A DNA stretch of 64,000 nucleotides from an uncultured bacterium (GCA_942636505.2 CALOGB020000175.1:111290-175289); one strand, 5' to 3'; numbered from the stretch's first letter, positions 17,698 through 27,454 are shown. The notes: generated by a model not told the origin, from the letters alone. Made by a program: numbers and translations.

Positions 17698-18077
17698 GGG
17701 TCGATTCGGCCTTCGCGGGCTGCGTTGCGGTATTCGGCGGACATGAGCGCGCCCTTGGCGGCTCTTAGGGACAGCACGACTCCGCCGGCGGTGAAGGGGA
17801 TCCAGATCAGCATGTGCAGCCAGAGTGGCGGGTGGACCTTAAGTTCGAGCGTGATCGCGAGGGCCACGACGAGCGCGCCTAGGATCAGAGTGAGGAATGC
17901 GGCGGGGCCATCGCCGACGTTGAACTTGCTGAAGTCGAGCCCGCAGTTCGGGCAACGGTCGGCAAAGTTCGACCATTTGGCAAAGAGGGTGGGCTTGCCG
18001 CAGCGCGGGCATAGGCCTTTCAGCGCGACCTGGGCGATCGTGGGGGCGGTGGCGAGGGGGTATGGATCATCGGTCAT
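17694..18077 (-). CDS. DUF983 membrane protein with zinc-ribbon-like CxxC pairs
   Basis: 127 residues from ATG 18077. Two CxxC pairs, GLCPRCGKPTLF and DRCPNCGLDFS, precede two membrane spans (about 60-80 and 85-107). DUF983 proteins are usual neighbours of coxC and surf1 in alphaproteobacteria; the molecular role is unknown, possibly in oxidase assembly or metal handling. A much longer frame reads upstream through repeats into coxC in another frame and is not real. Confidence 0.88.
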   Translation of the reverse strand: MTDDPYPLATAPTIAQVALKGLCPRCGKPTLFAKWSNFADRCPNCGLDFSKFNVGDGPAAFLTLILGALVVALAITLELKVHPPLWLHMLIWIPFTAGGVVLSLRAAKGALMSAEYRNAAREGRIDP

Positions 18078-18090
18078 GCGGTCAGCGCTC

Positions 18091-18153
18091 CCCTTGTTTC
18101 CCCGCGAAGGCGGGGATCCAGACTGGGCTCCCGCCTTCGCGGGAGAACAAGGG
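18091..18153. repeat. Family C palindromic repeat (CCCGCGAAGGCGGG type)
   Basis: CCCTTGTTTCCCCGCGAAGG at the left and CCTTCGCGGGAGAACAAGGG at the right are near-perfect inverted arms. It sits upstream of DUF983 within the coxC-DUF983 gap. Confidence 0.82.
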
Positions 18154-18189
18154 AAGAGATAGAGCTTGTTTGGCGCTCCACCGTCGGCC

Positions 18190-18295
18190 ACCACCCCGGC
18201 GAAGGCCGGGGCCCAATCGGGGGACCCCGCTAACTGCGGACAGCGCTTCGTTGATGCAGCCTTCCCACTTGGGCCCCGGCCTTCGCCGGGGTGGT
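18190..18295. repeat. Family B palindromic repeat (CCCCGGCGAAGGCCGGGGCC type), copy 1
   Basis: ACCACCCCGGCGAAGGCCGG and its reverse complement form the ends, about 105 bases apart, followed inward by CCCAATCGG/CCCACTTGG. Lies after the coxC stop. Confidence 0.82.
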
Positions 18296-18319
18296 CGCAG
18301 TGGATGGAATGATAGAGGC

Positions 18320-19246
18320 TCAACCGCCGTGGACGGGGGCGCCCCAGCCGCCCCAGACATAGACGGTGACGAACAGGAACAGCCACACGACGTCGACGAA
18401 ATGCCAGTACCACGCCGCCGCCTCGAAGCCGAAGTGCTGACGCGGGGTGAAGTCGCCGCGGTACGCGCGGACCAGGCAGACGATCAGGAAGATCGTGCCG
18501 ATCAGCACGTGGAACCCGTGGAAGCCGGTCGCCATGAAGAACGATGCGCCGTAGTTGATCCCCTTGAACGGGAACGGCGCGTGGGCATACTCGTACGCCT
18601 GGATCGAGCTGAACAGCACGCCGAGGATTACCGTCAGCCACAGGCCTTTCAGCACGCCATCGCGGTTGCCGACGCCGATCAGGCCCCAAAGCCCGGTCTT
18701 CTCGCCGCCGCGCTGGTTGTGGATCAGCGCGTGGTGCGCCCAGGTCACCGTGGTACCCGAGGTCAGCAGGATCAGCGTGTTGAGCAGCGGCAGTTCGAAC
18801 GGGTTGATGACCGTCAGCCCCTTGGGCGGCCACTGCGCGACGATCGCCGCACCGCCTTCGACGGCGCGCGTGACCGTGCCGTCGGCGAAGGTCATCGCGG
18901 TCGGAAACAGCGAGAAGTCGAAGAACGCCCAGAACCAGCCGACGAAGAACATGACTTCGGAGGCGATGAACAGGATCATGCCGTAGCGGAAATGGAGTTG
19001 GACGACCGGCGTATGATCGCCCGCACGTGCCTCGTGCACAACCTGCGTCCACCAGGAATACATCGTGAAGAGCACGCCGGCGAGGCCGATGAAGAACACC
19101 CAGCCGCCGCCGTTCGGCTTGTCGATATGGCCGCCGTGCATCCACATGATGCCGCCGACCGCCATGATCAGCGCCGAGAACGATCCGACCAGCGGCCAGA
19201 TGCTCGGCGGCAGGATGTGGTAATCATGGTTCTTGGCGCCGGCCAT
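18320..19246 (-). CDS. coxC: Cytochrome c oxidase subunit III
   Basis: 308 residues, seven predicted membrane helices. Diagnostic segments are NHDYHILPPSIWPLVGS near the N-terminus, FIASEVMFFVGWFWAFF (helix with the conserved Glu), TWAHHALIHN, FFMATGFHGFHVLIGTIFL and YWHFVDVVWLFLFVTVYVWG at the C-terminus. Part of the aa3-type oxidase in the inner membrane. It follows ctaG by 30 bases in the same operon. Confidence 0.97.
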   Translation of the reverse strand: MAGAKNHDYHILPPSIWPLVGSFSALIMAVGGIMWMHGGHIDKPNGGGWVFFIGLAGVLFTMYSWWTQVVHEARAGDHTPVVQLHFRYGMILFIASEVMFFVGWFWAFFDFSLFPTAMTFADGTVTRAVEGGAAIVAQWPPKGLTVINPFELPLLNTLILLTSGTTVTWAHHALIHNQRGGEKTGLWGLIGVGNRDGVLKGLWLTVILGVLFSSIQAYEYAHAPFPFKGINYGASFFMATGFHGFHVLIGTIFLIVCLVRAYRGDFTPRQHFGFEAAAWYWHFVDVVWLFLFVTVYVWGGWGAPVHGG

Positions 19247-19276
19247 CGGTACTCCCCTATTTTCTTTGGCGTCGTT

Positions 19277-19828
19277 CTAGCTGGCTGTTTTCGCAGAATC
19301 CACCGGGTAAAACGTATAGCTGAGCGTGATCGTCTGGATATCGGCCGCATCCGGGTCCGTCAGGATCTTCGGATCGACAAAGAAGATCACCGGCATCCGC
19401 GCGGTCTCGCCGGGTTTCAGCGTCTGCTGCGTGAAGCAGAAGCATTGGATCTTGGTGAAATACTTGCCGGCCTGCGCGGGCTGGACGTTGAACGTCGCGG
19501 TGCCGGTGAGCGGCTTGTTCGACCTGTTCGTGGCGGTGAAAAACGCCATGTCGCGCGCGCCGATATCGACCGTGTCCGAGCGGTTCTCGGGCGTGAACTT
19601 CCACGGCAGCTTGGGGCTGACGTTGGTGTCGAAGTCTATCGTGATCTTGTGGTCGACCGCGCCGGGGGCGGCCAGCCCGCGGTTGGTAGTGCCGTTGAGC
19701 CCGGTCGCGGCGCAGAACAGCCGATAGAGCGGCACGCTGGCCCAGGCGAGCCCGGTCATGAAACAGATGAAGAGCACCGCGAGTGCCGCGGTACGGTTGG
19801 TGCGCGACATGGCCTTCCAGCCAGCCAT
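19277..19828 (-). CDS. ctaG: Cytochrome c oxidase assembly protein CtaG (Cox11)
   Basis: 183 residues. One N-terminal membrane span (about 13-35) with a periplasmic copper-chaperone domain holding the Cu motif KIQCFCFTQQ (the two Cys) and VPLYRLFCAATG near the membrane with the third conserved Cys. It delivers copper to CuB of subunit I. The ATG overlaps the TAA of the short upstream frame by one base (TAATG). Confidence 0.95.
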   Translation of the reverse strand: MAGWKAMSRTNRTAALAVLFICFMTGLAWASVPLYRLFCAATGLNGTTNRGLAAPGAVDHKITIDFDTNVSPKLPWKFTPENRSDTVDIGARDMAFFTATNRSNKPLTGTATFNVQPAQAGKYFTKIQCFCFTQQTLKPGETARMPVIFFVDPKILTDPDAADIQTITLSYTFYPVDSAKTAS

Positions 19829-19977
19829 TAGTGCGGCATCCCCGCGCGGATCTTGGCGATCGAGATCGCGAAGACGAGGATGACGAACGCCCCAAGCAGT
19901 ATGGCCATGACGCGCGCGCGACCGCGTTGACGGCTGCGGATGAGATCTTCCTCGCGGATGGGATCGGGAATGCTCAT
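19828..19977 (-). CDS. Short membrane protein between ctaB and ctaG (CoxF-like)
   Basis: 49 residues: basic/acidic N-terminus [20 protein letters not shown] followed by one hydrophobic helix ([19 protein letters not shown]) and RAGMPH. Its ATG overlaps the ctaB stop by four bases and its stop overlaps the ctaG start by one, so it is almost certainly translated. Short proteins at this position are known in alphaproteobacterial oxidase operons; the function is not established. Confidence 0.8.
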   Translation of the reverse strand: MSIPDPIREEDLIRSRQRGRARVMAILLGAFVILVFAISIAKIRAGMPH

Positions 19978-20873
19978 GCGAACCACCGGTCGACGACCAG
20001 CGCGCCGAACATCACGAACAGATACAGGATCGAGTATTTGAACAAGGCCTTCTCCGGTTTCATCGCATCGTCGGCATGCGTGGTGCGCTTCGCGACGCGG
20101 ACCGCGAGCAGCGCGAACCAGCCGGTGAGCAGCACCGCGGCGATGCCGTAGATCGGCCCCGTCAGCCCGAGCGGCCAGGGCAGCATCGCGACCGCTGCCA
20201 TCGGGATCGTGTAAAGCCCGATCTGCGTCCGCGTGGTGCGCTCGCCCGACACGACCGGGAGCATCGGCACGCCCGCGGCGGCATAATCGCTCTTCATGAA
20301 CAGCGCGAGCGCCCAGAAATGGGGTGGCGTCCAGAGGAAGACGAACAGGAACAGCAGGACGGGGAGCAGCGCGATGTCACCGGTCGCCGCGGCCCAGCCG
20401 ATCAGTGGCGGGAACGCGCCGGCGGCACCACCAATGACGATGTTCTGCGGCGTGCGGCGCTTCAGCCAGACGGTGTAGACGAGGACGTAGAACAGGATCG
20501 AAACGGTCAGGATCGCCGCGGCAACGATGTTGACCGCGACGCCCATGAACAGGACCGAGAACGCGCCGAGACCTACGCCGAAATGGAGCGCCGCCTGACG
20601 GTCCATCCGGCCGTCGGGGAGCGGTCGCTTCTGCGTGCGCCGCATGACCGCGTCGATGTCCGACTCGTACCATTGGTTGAGCGCGCCCGCCGCGCCGGCG
20701 CCGAGCGCGATGCAGAGGATGGCTGTGAAGCCGATCACCGGATGCACCGACGTTGGCGCGGCAAGCATGCCGCATAGCCCGGTGAAGACGACGAGCGTCA
20801 TCACGCGCGGCTTGGTCAGCGCAAGGAAATCGCGCCAATGCGCCGGTGGCAGGAGGGGGGGGGCAGGAGTCAT
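19974..20873 (-). CDS. ctaB: Protohaem IX farnesyltransferase (haem O synthase)
   Basis: 299 residues of the UbiA prenyltransferase superfamily, about eight or nine membrane helices. The first Asp-rich motif is in [20 protein letters not shown], with the following PLPDGRM, and the second region is in [20 protein letters not shown]. It farnesylates haem b to haem o, the precursor of haem a for the oxidase encoded alongside. It is 54 bases downstream of the GT-C-like gene. Confidence 0.96.
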   Translation of the reverse strand: MTPAPPLLPPAHWRDFLALTKPRVMTLVVFTGLCGMLAAPTSVHPVIGFTAILCIALGAGAAGALNQWYESDIDAVMRRTQKRPLPDGRMDRQAALHFGVGLGAFSVLFMGVAVNIVAAAILTVSILFYVLVYTVWLKRRTPQNIVIGGAAGAFPPLIGWAAATGDIALLPVLLFLFVFLWTPPHFWALALFMKSDYAAAGVPMLPVVSGERTTRTQIGLYTIPMAAVAMLPWPLGLTGPIYGIAAVLLTGWFALLAVRVAKRTTHADDAMKPEKALFKYSILYLFVMFGALVVDRWFA

Positions 20874-20927
20874 GGTTCGGGTACGCTATACGCGTTGCGG
20901 CGGAGGTCGGAAAGCCTTCGTGATGGT

Positions 20928-22397
20928 TCAGCGGTTTGCCCGGTGCGTGGGTACGGCTTGGTGAATGACCGCGGTATCGTCCGCGTAGATCCGCCGCCAA
21001 GCGGGGTCATGGTCGAGCAAGCGGACCAGCGGCGAGCGTGGCGGCAGGATGGTCCAGCCGAAATGCCATGTCGCATTCGCCGCATGCCAGCGATCCGCCT
21101 CGCCGCGGGCAATCGCAAAATAGTCGAGCGTGAAGGCGTCGCCGTACATGTCGGTCCGGCCATCGATATACGGACGGATGCCCGCTAGGATCAGCGATCC
21201 GCCGAAGCCGTATTCATTGAAGACGCGCTGGTGGCGTAGCGCGGGCGGAAGATGCGCGAGCGCGGTGACGGGAATGCCCTTGGTCTCGGTGCGGACGACC
21301 GGCACGGCGACGCGGTAGGCCGTAAGACCGATCGCAAGCACAGAGACCAGCACGGCAATCTTCAGTCGGTCCGGGCTTTGCTCATGGGGTTTGGAAGCGC
21401 TGGTATCGCCGCGGCGCCACGCCTGGCCCACGGGCTTGGCCAGCACGAGAAGACCCACGGTAACCAGGATGATCTCGTGGCGGGTGTGCTGCAGCGTCAT
21501 GTGGAGCATGCCGAGCATGAGGACCAGGCGAACCGGCGGGATCCGGATCGGCTTCGCCAACAGGAACGCGAGGCTGACGAGCAGGATCGTCTCGAATCCA
21601 GAAAAGGTCCTGAAGTCGGACGGCTGCCATTCGTTGATCTGGCCGAGCGCCTTCAGGTCGTTGAGGTAGAACGGGAACGTCAAGCCATAAGGGCCCCACG
21701 GAGTCACCGCGGCGGCGATTGTCGCGACGATCCCGAACAGCGCCCAACGCCGAATCACGGGAAGGCGCTCCGAGGGCTTGGCGGTCAACAGCGCTTCGAG
21801 CGCGAACACACCGACCAGCGCCAGTCCGAAGACGTAACTGCCATGGGCATTTGCCCAGATGAGCATTGCCGCGGCCATCGGCAGCGGCGGTGCACGGTCC
21901 CGCTCGCGTGCGTGCAGCAGCGCGATCGTCCAGCCGGCGAGGATCGGCAGCACCAGCATGTGCGGCCGTGCGACCAGCGATGGGATGAGGCCGGTGGCGA
22001 GCAGCAGCAGCGCGACGATACTCGCGCGCGCGCTCATCCAGCGGCGCAGTTCTGCGGCAACGAGGCCGAACAGTGCCGCCATCGCCGCGCCGACCAGCAC
22101 GATCAGGCCACTCCACCCGGCGGCCCGGTAGCCAGCGTACATCGCCACTTCGGCAAGCCATTCATGCGCGACCCAGGGGCGGCCGGCGACGCTGAATGAG
22201 AACGGATCGGAGGTCGGGACGGCAGCGTGCGCGATGATCCAGGCGCCTGCGACGAGATGCCAGCCGGTATCGCCGTCACGGAGCATGGTGGGGACGATGA
22301 TCGTGAACGCGAACGCCGCGAACGCGGAAAGGAGGGCGAATGTCGAGTGTCGGGTGCCGGTTGCGGCGGGGCGGACTGAAGTTGGCGCGCTCGGCAT
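20928..22397 (-). CDS. Uncharacterised polytopic membrane protein, GT-C glycosyltransferase-like
   Basis: 489 residues from ATG 22397 with ten or more hydrophobic segments. The first loop has RDGDTGWHLVAGAWII and DPFSFSVAGRPWVAHEWLAE, with acidic residues where GT-C transferases have catalytic ones, and the C-terminal quarter is a soluble domain (YIDGRTDMYGDAFTLDYFAI). I cannot name the family; a lipid-linked sugar transferase is possible. It sits between coxA and ctaB, which are normally closer, and may be co-transcribed with ctaB. Confidence 0.7.
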   Translation of the reverse strand: MPSAPTSVRPAATGTRHSTFALLSAFAAFAFTIIVPTMLRDGDTGWHLVAGAWIIAHAAVPTSDPFSFSVAGRPWVAHEWLAEVAMYAGYRAAGWSGLIVLVGAAMAALFGLVAAELRRWMSARASIVALLLLATGLIPSLVARPHMLVLPILAGWTIALLHARERDRAPPLPMAAAMLIWANAHGSYVFGLALVGVFALEALLTAKPSERLPVIRRWALFGIVATIAAAVTPWGPYGLTFPFYLNDLKALGQINEWQPSDFRTFSGFETILLVSLAFLLAKPIRIPPVRLVLMLGMLHMTLQHTRHEIILVTVGLLVLAKPVGQAWRRGDTSASKPHEQSPDRLKIAVLVSVLAIGLTAYRVAVPVVRTETKGIPVTALAHLPPALRHQRVFNEYGFGGSLILAGIRPYIDGRTDMYGDAFTLDYFAIARGEADRWHAANATWHFGWTILPPRSPLVRLLDHDPAWRRIYADDTAVIHQAVPTHRANR

Positions 22398-22452
22398 GGG
22401 GGCGGGGTTAGCGCGATTTTCCTTTGGAATGGTGAATGGGAGCGAACCCAAT

Positions 22453-22538
22453 TTCGTCACCTCAGCGAAAGCTGGGGTCTCCCGTTTGGTGCGCGTGTCG
22501 AGTCACAGGGTGAGATCCCAGCTTTCGCTGAATGACGG
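22453..22538. repeat. Family C-like palindromic repeat (CGTCA...GCGAAAGCTGGG type)
   Basis: CGTCACCTCAGCGAAAGCTG on the left pairs with CAGCTTTCGCTGAATGACG on the right, about 40 bases apart. Confidence 0.75.
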
Positions 22539-22630
22539 TTTGGGGGGCGGGAGTGAGGATCGCATACGTGGGATGGCGGGGGAGGTAATGACGTAGTCGG
22601 CGATGATGCAGGTACGGCTCCTGCCTCTTT

Positions 22631-22684
22631 GCCCGCCCGCGAAGGCGGGAGCCCAGGCGGGGTCCCCGCCTTCGCGGGGAGACA
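22631..22684. repeat. Family C palindromic repeat (CCCGCGAAGGCGGG type)
   Basis: CCCGCCCGCGAAGGCGGGAG on the left and CCCCGCCTTCGCGGGGAG on the right. Same family as 18091 and 35384. Confidence 0.78.
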
Positions 22685-22712
22685 TGGTGGTCTTGAGGAC
22701 CGCTATTCAACG

Positions 22713-22741
22713 AAAAACGCCCCGGGTTTCCCCGAGGCGTC
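22713..22741 (-). terminator. Rho-independent terminator after coxA
   Basis: On the minus strand, ACGCCTCGGG - GAAA - CCCGGGGCGT forms a 10-pair stem (one G-U) followed by TTTTTCGTT. It ends the coxB-coxA transcript and separates it from the ctaB group. Confidence 0.85.
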
Positions 22742-22873
22742 TTCGTTCTTCGCTGGCCCCGACACGGGAGTAAATCCCGTGTCGTCGGACGCGGCGTTGC
22801 CGCGCCGCCGGCCGGTCGGATGCGTGCGGCTGGGCCGCACCGGCGCGTAGCTGGCGCTACGCGGCCTCGCATC

Positions 22874-24538
22874 CTAATCGATCCGCGGCAGGGTCTCGAA
22901 CTGGTGGTACGGTGGTGGCGAGGAGATCGTCCACTCCAGCGTCGTCGCGCCGTCGCCCCAGGGGTTGTCACCCGCCTTCTTGCCGGCCGCCAGCGACCAG
23001 ATCAGGTTGACGAAGAACACCACCATGCCCGCGGCCATGATCATGTAGCCGACCGACGCGACCGTGTTCCAATGCTCGTACTGCGGCGTGTAGTCCGGGA
23101 TGCGGCGCGGCATGCCCTGGAGGCCGAGGAAGTGCATCGGGAAGAACATCACGTTCACGCCGATGAAGAACACCCAGAAGTGCAGCTGGCCAAGGAACTC
23201 GTTGTACATCTTGCCGGTCATCTTCGGGAACCAGTAATAGAACCCGGCGAACAGCGAGAACACGGCGCCGAGGCTCAGCACGTAGTGGAAATGTGCCACC
23301 ACGTAATAGGTGTCCTGCATGTAATCGTCGATGCCGCCATTCGCGAGCACCACGCCGGTCACGCCGCCGACGGTGAACATGAAGATGAAGCCGATCGACC
23401 AAACCATCGGCGTCTTGAAGGTGAGCGAGCCGCCCCACATCGTCGCGATCCACGAGAAGATCTTGATGCCGGTCGGCACCGCGATGACCATCGTCGCCGC
23501 GGTGAAGTACATCTTGGTGTTCACGCTCAGGCCGGTGGTGAACATGTGGTGCGCCCACACGACGAACCCGACCACGCCGATCGCGACCATCGCATACGCC
23601 ATGCCAAGATAGCCGAACACGGGCTTGCGGCTGAACGTCGAGATGATCTGGCTGACGATGCCGAAGCCCGGCAGGATCATGATGTAGACTTCGGGATGGC
23701 CGAAGAACCAGAACAGATGCTGGTACAGGACGGGATCGCCGCCGCCAGCCGGATCGAAGAACGTCGTGCCGAAGTTGCGATCGGTCAGCAGCATCGTGAT
23801 CGCGGCTGCGAGCACCGGCAGCGCCAGCAGCAGCAGGAACGCGGTGACGAGCATCGACCACACGAACAGCGGCATCTTGTGCAGCGTCATGCCCGGCGCG
23901 CGCATGTTGAAGATCGTCGTGATGAAGTTGATCGCGCCGAGAATCGACGATGCGCCCGCGAGATGGAGCGCGAGGATCGCCATGTCGGTCGACGGCCCGG
24001 GCTCGCCGTACGTCGACAGCGGGGCGTAGAGCGTCCAGCCATTACCCGCCCCACCGAAGAACGGCGACGCCAGCAGCAGCGTGAAGGCGGGGATCAGCAG
24101 CCAGAACGACACGTTGTTCATCCGCGGGAACGCCATGTCCGGCGCACCGATCATGATCGGCACGAACCAGTTGCCGAAGCCACCGACCATCGCCGGCATG
24201 ACCATGAAGAACACCATGATCAGGCCGTGCGCGGTGATCAGCACGTTCCAGAGATGGAGCGATTCGTCGAGGCTGGCGGGGCCGCCGTGAAGCATCGACG
24301 CCCAGCCCTGCAGATACTGGATGCCGGGATGCGCGAGCTCGGCGCGCATGAGCCCCGAGACCGAGCCGCCGATGATCCCCGCGACGATCGCGAAGATCAG
24401 GTACAGCGTGCCGATATCCTTGTGGTTGGTCGACATGAACCAACGCGCGAAGAAGCCCGGCTTGTGATCGGTATCGTGATGATGGTCGTGCGCTTCGTGG
24501 GACACGAAGGCCGACGGGGTGAGAGCGGTGTCGGTCAT
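22874..24538 (-). CDS. ctaD: Cytochrome c oxidase subunit I (aa3 type)
   Basis: 554 residues, twelve membrane helices expected. Haem and CuB ligands appear in [18 protein letters not shown] (CuB His and cross-linked Tyr), [12 protein letters not shown] (two CuB His) and [20 protein letters not shown] (haem a3 and haem a His). The N-terminus [24 protein letters not shown] region is His-rich and cytoplasmic. The catalytic core of the terminal oxidase. It starts one base after the coxB stop region. Confidence 0.97.
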   Translation of the reverse strand: MTDTALTPSAFVSHEAHDHHHDTDHKPGFFARWFMSTNHKDIGTLYLIFAIVAGIIGGSVSGLMRAELAHPGIQYLQGWASMLHGGPASLDESLHLWNVLITAHGLIMVFFMVMPAMVGGFGNWFVPIMIGAPDMAFPRMNNVSFWLLIPAFTLLLASPFFGGAGNGWTLYAPLSTYGEPGPSTDMAILALHLAGASSILGAINFITTIFNMRAPGMTLHKMPLFVWSMLVTAFLLLLALPVLAAAITMLLTDRNFGTTFFDPAGGGDPVLYQHLFWFFGHPEVYIMILPGFGIVSQIISTFSRKPVFGYLGMAYAMVAIGVVGFVVWAHHMFTTGLSVNTKMYFTAATMVIAVPTGIKIFSWIATMWGGSLTFKTPMVWSIGFIFMFTVGGVTGVVLANGGIDDYMQDTYYVVAHFHYVLSLGAVFSLFAGFYYWFPKMTGKMYNEFLGQLHFWVFFIGVNVMFFPMHFLGLQGMPRRIPDYTPQYEHWNTVASVGYMIMAAGMVVFFVNLIWSLAAGKKAGDNPWGDGATTLEWTISSPPPYHQFETLPRID

Positions 24539-24539
24539 C

Positions 24540-25721
24540 TTACTGTCCCGCGTTGCCGGCGCCGGCCGGATTTGAGGTCACGCCCTGCGTCGTCGCGGGG
24601 GCTGTAGTGGTCACGTTCTCGACCGGGCCGGTGGCGTTGGCGGTTTCCGCGGCCTCCTCGACCTTCGCCGCGGAGCCGTCGGCGCCGGGCTGCGGGATGA
24701 CCTTGTCGGACGCCTTGCCCGGGGTCGGCATCGTGCCGCCCTTGGCGCGGACCCACGCTGCGTATTCGGCCGGCGGAACCGCCTCGACCGCGATCGGCAT
24801 ATAGCCGTGGCGCGCGCCGCAGAGCTCCGAGCATTGGCCGAAATACAGCCCCGGCTTCTCGATCGTGAAGCTGGTCTCGTTCAGGCGACCCGGGATCGCG
24901 TCGAGCTTGATCCAGAACGCCGGGACCGCCCAGCTGTGGATCACGTCGTTCGACGTCGTGATCAGGCGGATCGGCACGCCGACCGGCAGGACGATGCGGT
25001 TGTCGGTGGCGAGCAGCTTGGGGCCGTCGGCATCGGTACGCGGACGCTCGCCGGCGGCGACGTCAGCCTTTTCCTTCAGCATGTTGGCGGTGATCTCGAA
25101 GCCGCCATTGTCCGGATACTGATAGGTCCAATACCATTGGTTGCCGATCGCCTTCAACGTCACCGCACCCGACGGGGCCGGCTTGAACTGAGCTTGCAGC
25201 AGGCCAATCGACGGGACCGCGATCAGGACAAGGATCACGACCGGCGCGAGCGTCCAGATGATCTCGATGAAGGTGTTGTGGCTGGTCTTCGACGCGACCG
25301 GGTTGCGCGCCTTGCGGTAACGGAACGACACCCAGAAGAGCAACGCGAGGACGAACAGCGAGATGATCGTGATCGTCGGCACCAGGATCGAATTGTGCAT
25401 CCAGTGCGCGAATTGACCGTTCTTGGTGACCTGGGGCTGGAGCCCGAACAGGCCGTCGGTCGGCTGGCCGATCATCGGCTTGACCGTCATCGCGGGCGCG
25501 CCGTCCATCGCGAGCTCGGGGCTGGACGGGTTGGCCGTGGGCGTCGCGGCGGCGGTCGTCGGCGCAGTGTTCGACACGCCCCCCGGTGCTGCGGCGGCCT
25601 GCGGCGCAGGCGTCGCTGCTGGCGTGCTCGCAGGCTGGGCCGCGTGCCCGGCGACACCACCGAGACTCGCCAGTGCGAGCCCCGCTGCCATCGCAAATCC
25701 TCTCATCCCCATCTTGCGCAT
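24540..25721 (-). CDS. ctaC: Cytochrome c oxidase subunit II with extended N- and C-terminal low-complexity tails
   Basis: 393 residues. After a signal-like segment ([20 protein letters not shown]) there is an Ala/Pro/Thr-rich linker (about 28-75), two membrane helices (about 112-185), and the CuA domain with [15 protein letters not shown] then [14 protein letters not shown], the two Cys, His and Met of CuA. A further Ala/Thr/Val-rich tail of about 65 residues follows. Typical subunit II is 260-320 residues, so both ends are extended. First gene of the coxB-coxA unit. Confidence 0.96.
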   Translation of the reverse strand: MRKMGMRGFAMAAGLALASLGGVAGHAAQPASTPAATPAPQAAAAPGGVSNTAPTTAAATPTANPSSPELAMDGAPAMTVKPMIGQPTDGLFGLQPQVTKNGQFAHWMHNSILVPTITIISLFVLALLFWVSFRYRKARNPVASKTSHNTFIEIIWTLAPVVILVLIAVPSIGLLQAQFKPAPSGAVTLKAIGNQWYWTYQYPDNGGFEITANMLKEKADVAAGERPRTDADGPKLLATDNRIVLPVGVPIRLITTSNDVIHSWAVPAFWIKLDAIPGRLNETSFTIEKPGLYFGQCSELCGARHGYMPIAVEAVPPAEYAAWVRAKGGTMPTPGKASDKVIPQPGADGSAAKVEEAAETANATGPVENVTTTAPATTQGVTSNPAGAGNAGQ

Positions 25722-25841
25722 CGTTATTCTTGACCCCGGTTTATAGCGAACCCGATATCACGGACGCGCGGATGTCTGCTTATGATTTGGGAAGAGCTAT
25801 ACCCAGCGGGGGGGCTCGCCTCAAGCCTTGTCTCTAAACCT

Positions 25842-25921
25842 CCGTCATCCCGAAGAAAGTCGGGACCCGGAGCTGGGATGATGTTTGCGATCCTGGGTCC
25901 TGACTTTCGTCAGGATCACGG
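25842..25921. repeat. Family C-like palindromic repeat (CGTCATCCCG...CGGGATGACG type)
   Basis: CCGTCATCCCGAAGAAAGTC on the left and GACTTTCGTCAGGATCACGG on the right, imperfect arms. It is in the divergent coxB-pyrE gap, whose remainder shows no gene. Confidence 0.75.
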
Positions 25922-25999
25922 CGGTGCGTCGGTAGTCGTTGCACGTGGTTTCGTGCGCTCGTATCAGCGCGGGCAGACCATTTGGAGCGATGACCCGCG

Positions 26000-26584
26000 A
26001 TGACCGAAGACGACGTGCTCGCCGAATTCCGCGCTGCCGAAGCGTTGCTCGAAGGGCATTTCATCCTGTCCTCCGGCCTGCGCAGCTCGCGCTACCTGCA
26101 ATGCGCGCGGGTGTTGATGGACCCCGCGCGCGGCGCCCGGTTGTCGGAGGCGCTCGTCGCGTCGATCCCCGAAGAACTGCGTGCGCAGATCGATATCGTG
26201 GTCTCGCCGGCGATGGGCGGCGTCATCGCCGGCCACGAGATGGGCCGCGCGCTGGGTGTCGAGGCGGTATTCCTCGAGCGGCCCGACGGCGTGTTCGAAC
26301 TGCGCCGCGGGTTCCGGCTCGCGCCGGGCCAGCGCGTGCTGATGATGGAGGACGTCGTCACCACCGGGCTGTCGTCGCGCGAGGCGATCGCGGCGATTGG
26401 GCGCGCGGGCGGCGTGACGGTCGCGGCGGCGGCACTGGTCGATCGCTCGAACGGGACGGCCGATCTGGGCGTGCCGTTCTTCCCGCTGATCCGGCTCGAC
26501 GTGCCGACCTATCCGGCGGATGCATTGCCGCCTGAGCTGGCGACGATCCCTGCGATCAAGCCGGGAAGTCGGGCGGCGGCATGA
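26000..26584 (+). CDS. pyrE: Orotate phosphoribosyltransferase
   Basis: 194 residues. It transfers phosphoribosyl from PRPP to orotate in pyrimidine synthesis. Motifs are [40 protein letters not shown] and the PRPP-binding [18 protein letters not shown]. The stop overlaps the pdxJ ATG by four bases. First gene of the pyrE-pdxJ(-acpS-lepB) cluster, a usual alphaproteobacterial order. Confidence 0.96.
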   Translation: MTEDDVLAEFRAAEALLEGHFILSSGLRSSRYLQCARVLMDPARGARLSEALVASIPEELRAQIDIVVSPAMGGVIAGHEMGRALGVEAVFLERPDGVFELRRGFRLAPGQRVLMMEDVVTTGLSSREAIAAIGRAGGVTVAAAALVDRSNGTADLGVPFFPLIRLDVPTYPADALPPELATIPAIKPGSRAAA

Positions 26585-27321
26585 GCCCCCTTGGCAACGA
26601 CCACCTGCGCCTTGGAGTGAACATCGACCACGTCGCGACGGTGCGGAATGCACGCGGCGCGGGGTATCCCGATCCGGTGCGCGCGGCTCTGGTCGCGGCG
26701 GCGGCGGGGGCGGACGGGATCACTGCGCATCTGCGGGAGGATCGCCGGCACATAACGGATGACGACATTGCGCGTCTGTCGGCCGAGCTGACGATCCCAC
26801 TCAACCTCGAGATGGCGGCGACCGATGAGATGCTGGGCATCGCGCTTCGTCACAAGCCGCACGCGGCGTGCATCGTGCCGGAAAAGCGCGAGGAACTGAC
26901 CACCGAGGGCGGGCTCGATGTCGCCGGGCATTACGACCGGATGGCGCGGCTGGTCGACGCGCTGGCGGGGGCGGGCATCCGCGTGTCGCTGTTCATCGAG
27001 CCCGACGCGAGGCAGATCGAGGCGGCGGTCCGGCTCAAGGTGCCGGTGGTGGAGCTGCACACCGGGCTGTATGCGGAATTGTCGGGCGAGGCGCGGACGG
27101 TCGAGCTGCGGCGGCTGAGCGACGCGGCGGCGTTGGCGGCGAAGAACGGCATCGAGGTGCATGCGGGGCACGGGCTGACCTACGACAACGTCGCACCGAT
27201 CGCGGCTATCCGGCAGGTTCGGGAGCTGAACATTGGGCATTTCCTTGTCGGCGAGGCGCTGTTCGTCGGGCTTGGTGAAGCGGTTCGGCTGATGCGCGAG
27301 GCTATGGATGCGGCGCGGTAA
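26581..27321 (+). CDS. pdxJ: Pyridoxine 5'-phosphate synthase
   Basis: 246 residues forming a TIM barrel. It makes pyridoxine 5'-phosphate from 1-deoxy-D-xylulose 5-phosphate and 3-amino-2-oxopropyl phosphate. Diagnostic motifs: [20 protein letters not shown] (substrate loop), [23 protein letters not shown] and [25 protein letters not shown]. Coupled to pyrE. Confidence 0.97.
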   Translation: MSPLGNDHLRLGVNIDHVATVRNARGAGYPDPVRAALVAAAAGADGITAHLREDRRHITDDDIARLSAELTIPLNLEMAATDEMLGIALRHKPHAACIVPEKREELTTEGGLDVAGHYDRMARLVDALAGAGIRVSLFIEPDARQIEAAVRLKVPVVELHTGLYAELSGEARTVELRRLSDAAALAAKNGIEVHAGHGLTYDNVAPIAAIRQVRELNIGHFLVGEALFVGLGEAVRLMREAMDAAR

Positions 27322-27334
27322 GCAGGAGGGTTTA

Positions 27335-27454
27335 TTCACGCGGAGTCGCGGAGCCGCGGAGCAGAAGGGGGTTTCTGGGAGCCGTGCTGCTTGCTTCTCA
27401 CCTTCGCCGCTCTTGCGGCCCTCATACTCTCCGCGCCTCTGCGCCTCTGCGCGC
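27335..27454. repeat. Family E palindromic repeat (CACGCGGAG / CTCCGCGCCTCTGCG type)
   Basis: CACGCGGAGTCGCGGAGCCG on the left and CTCCGCGCCTCTGCGCCTCT on the right, about 80 bases apart. It occupies the pdxJ-acpS gap; only one copy of this type was seen. Confidence 0.65.

Larger units (their letters stand above)
22398..22873. other. Intergenic stretch between coxA and the GT-C-like gene
   Basis: 476 bases without a gene. It holds an imperfect palindromic repeat (22453-22538), a family C repeat (22631-22684), the minus-strand coxA terminator (22713-22741), a 10-base perfect inverted repeat GACACGGGAG around 22759-22782, and GC-rich hairpins such as GCGTAGCTGGCGCTACGC next to the coxA stop. 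Confidence 0.7.

Noticed and set aside
16462..18162. A 566-codon plus-strand open frame over thrC, surf1 and DUF983
   Set aside because: Opposite three genes with clear family motifs and overlap signals; no signal peptide or domain of its own.
17694..19145. Long minus-strand frame that appears to fuse DUF983 with a coxC-region peptide
   Set aside because: The upstream part is coxC in the wrong frame and two translated repeats; DUF983 has its own ATG at 18077.
18062..19831. A 589-codon plus-strand open frame over coxC and ctaG
   Set aside because: Antisense to conserved oxidase genes; Asp/Arg/His-rich translation is a known artefact of membrane protein genes read backwards.
22820..24607. A 595-codon plus-strand open frame over coxA
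   Set aside because: Shadow of the subunit I gene; all of the conserved haem and copper ligands are on the minus strand.
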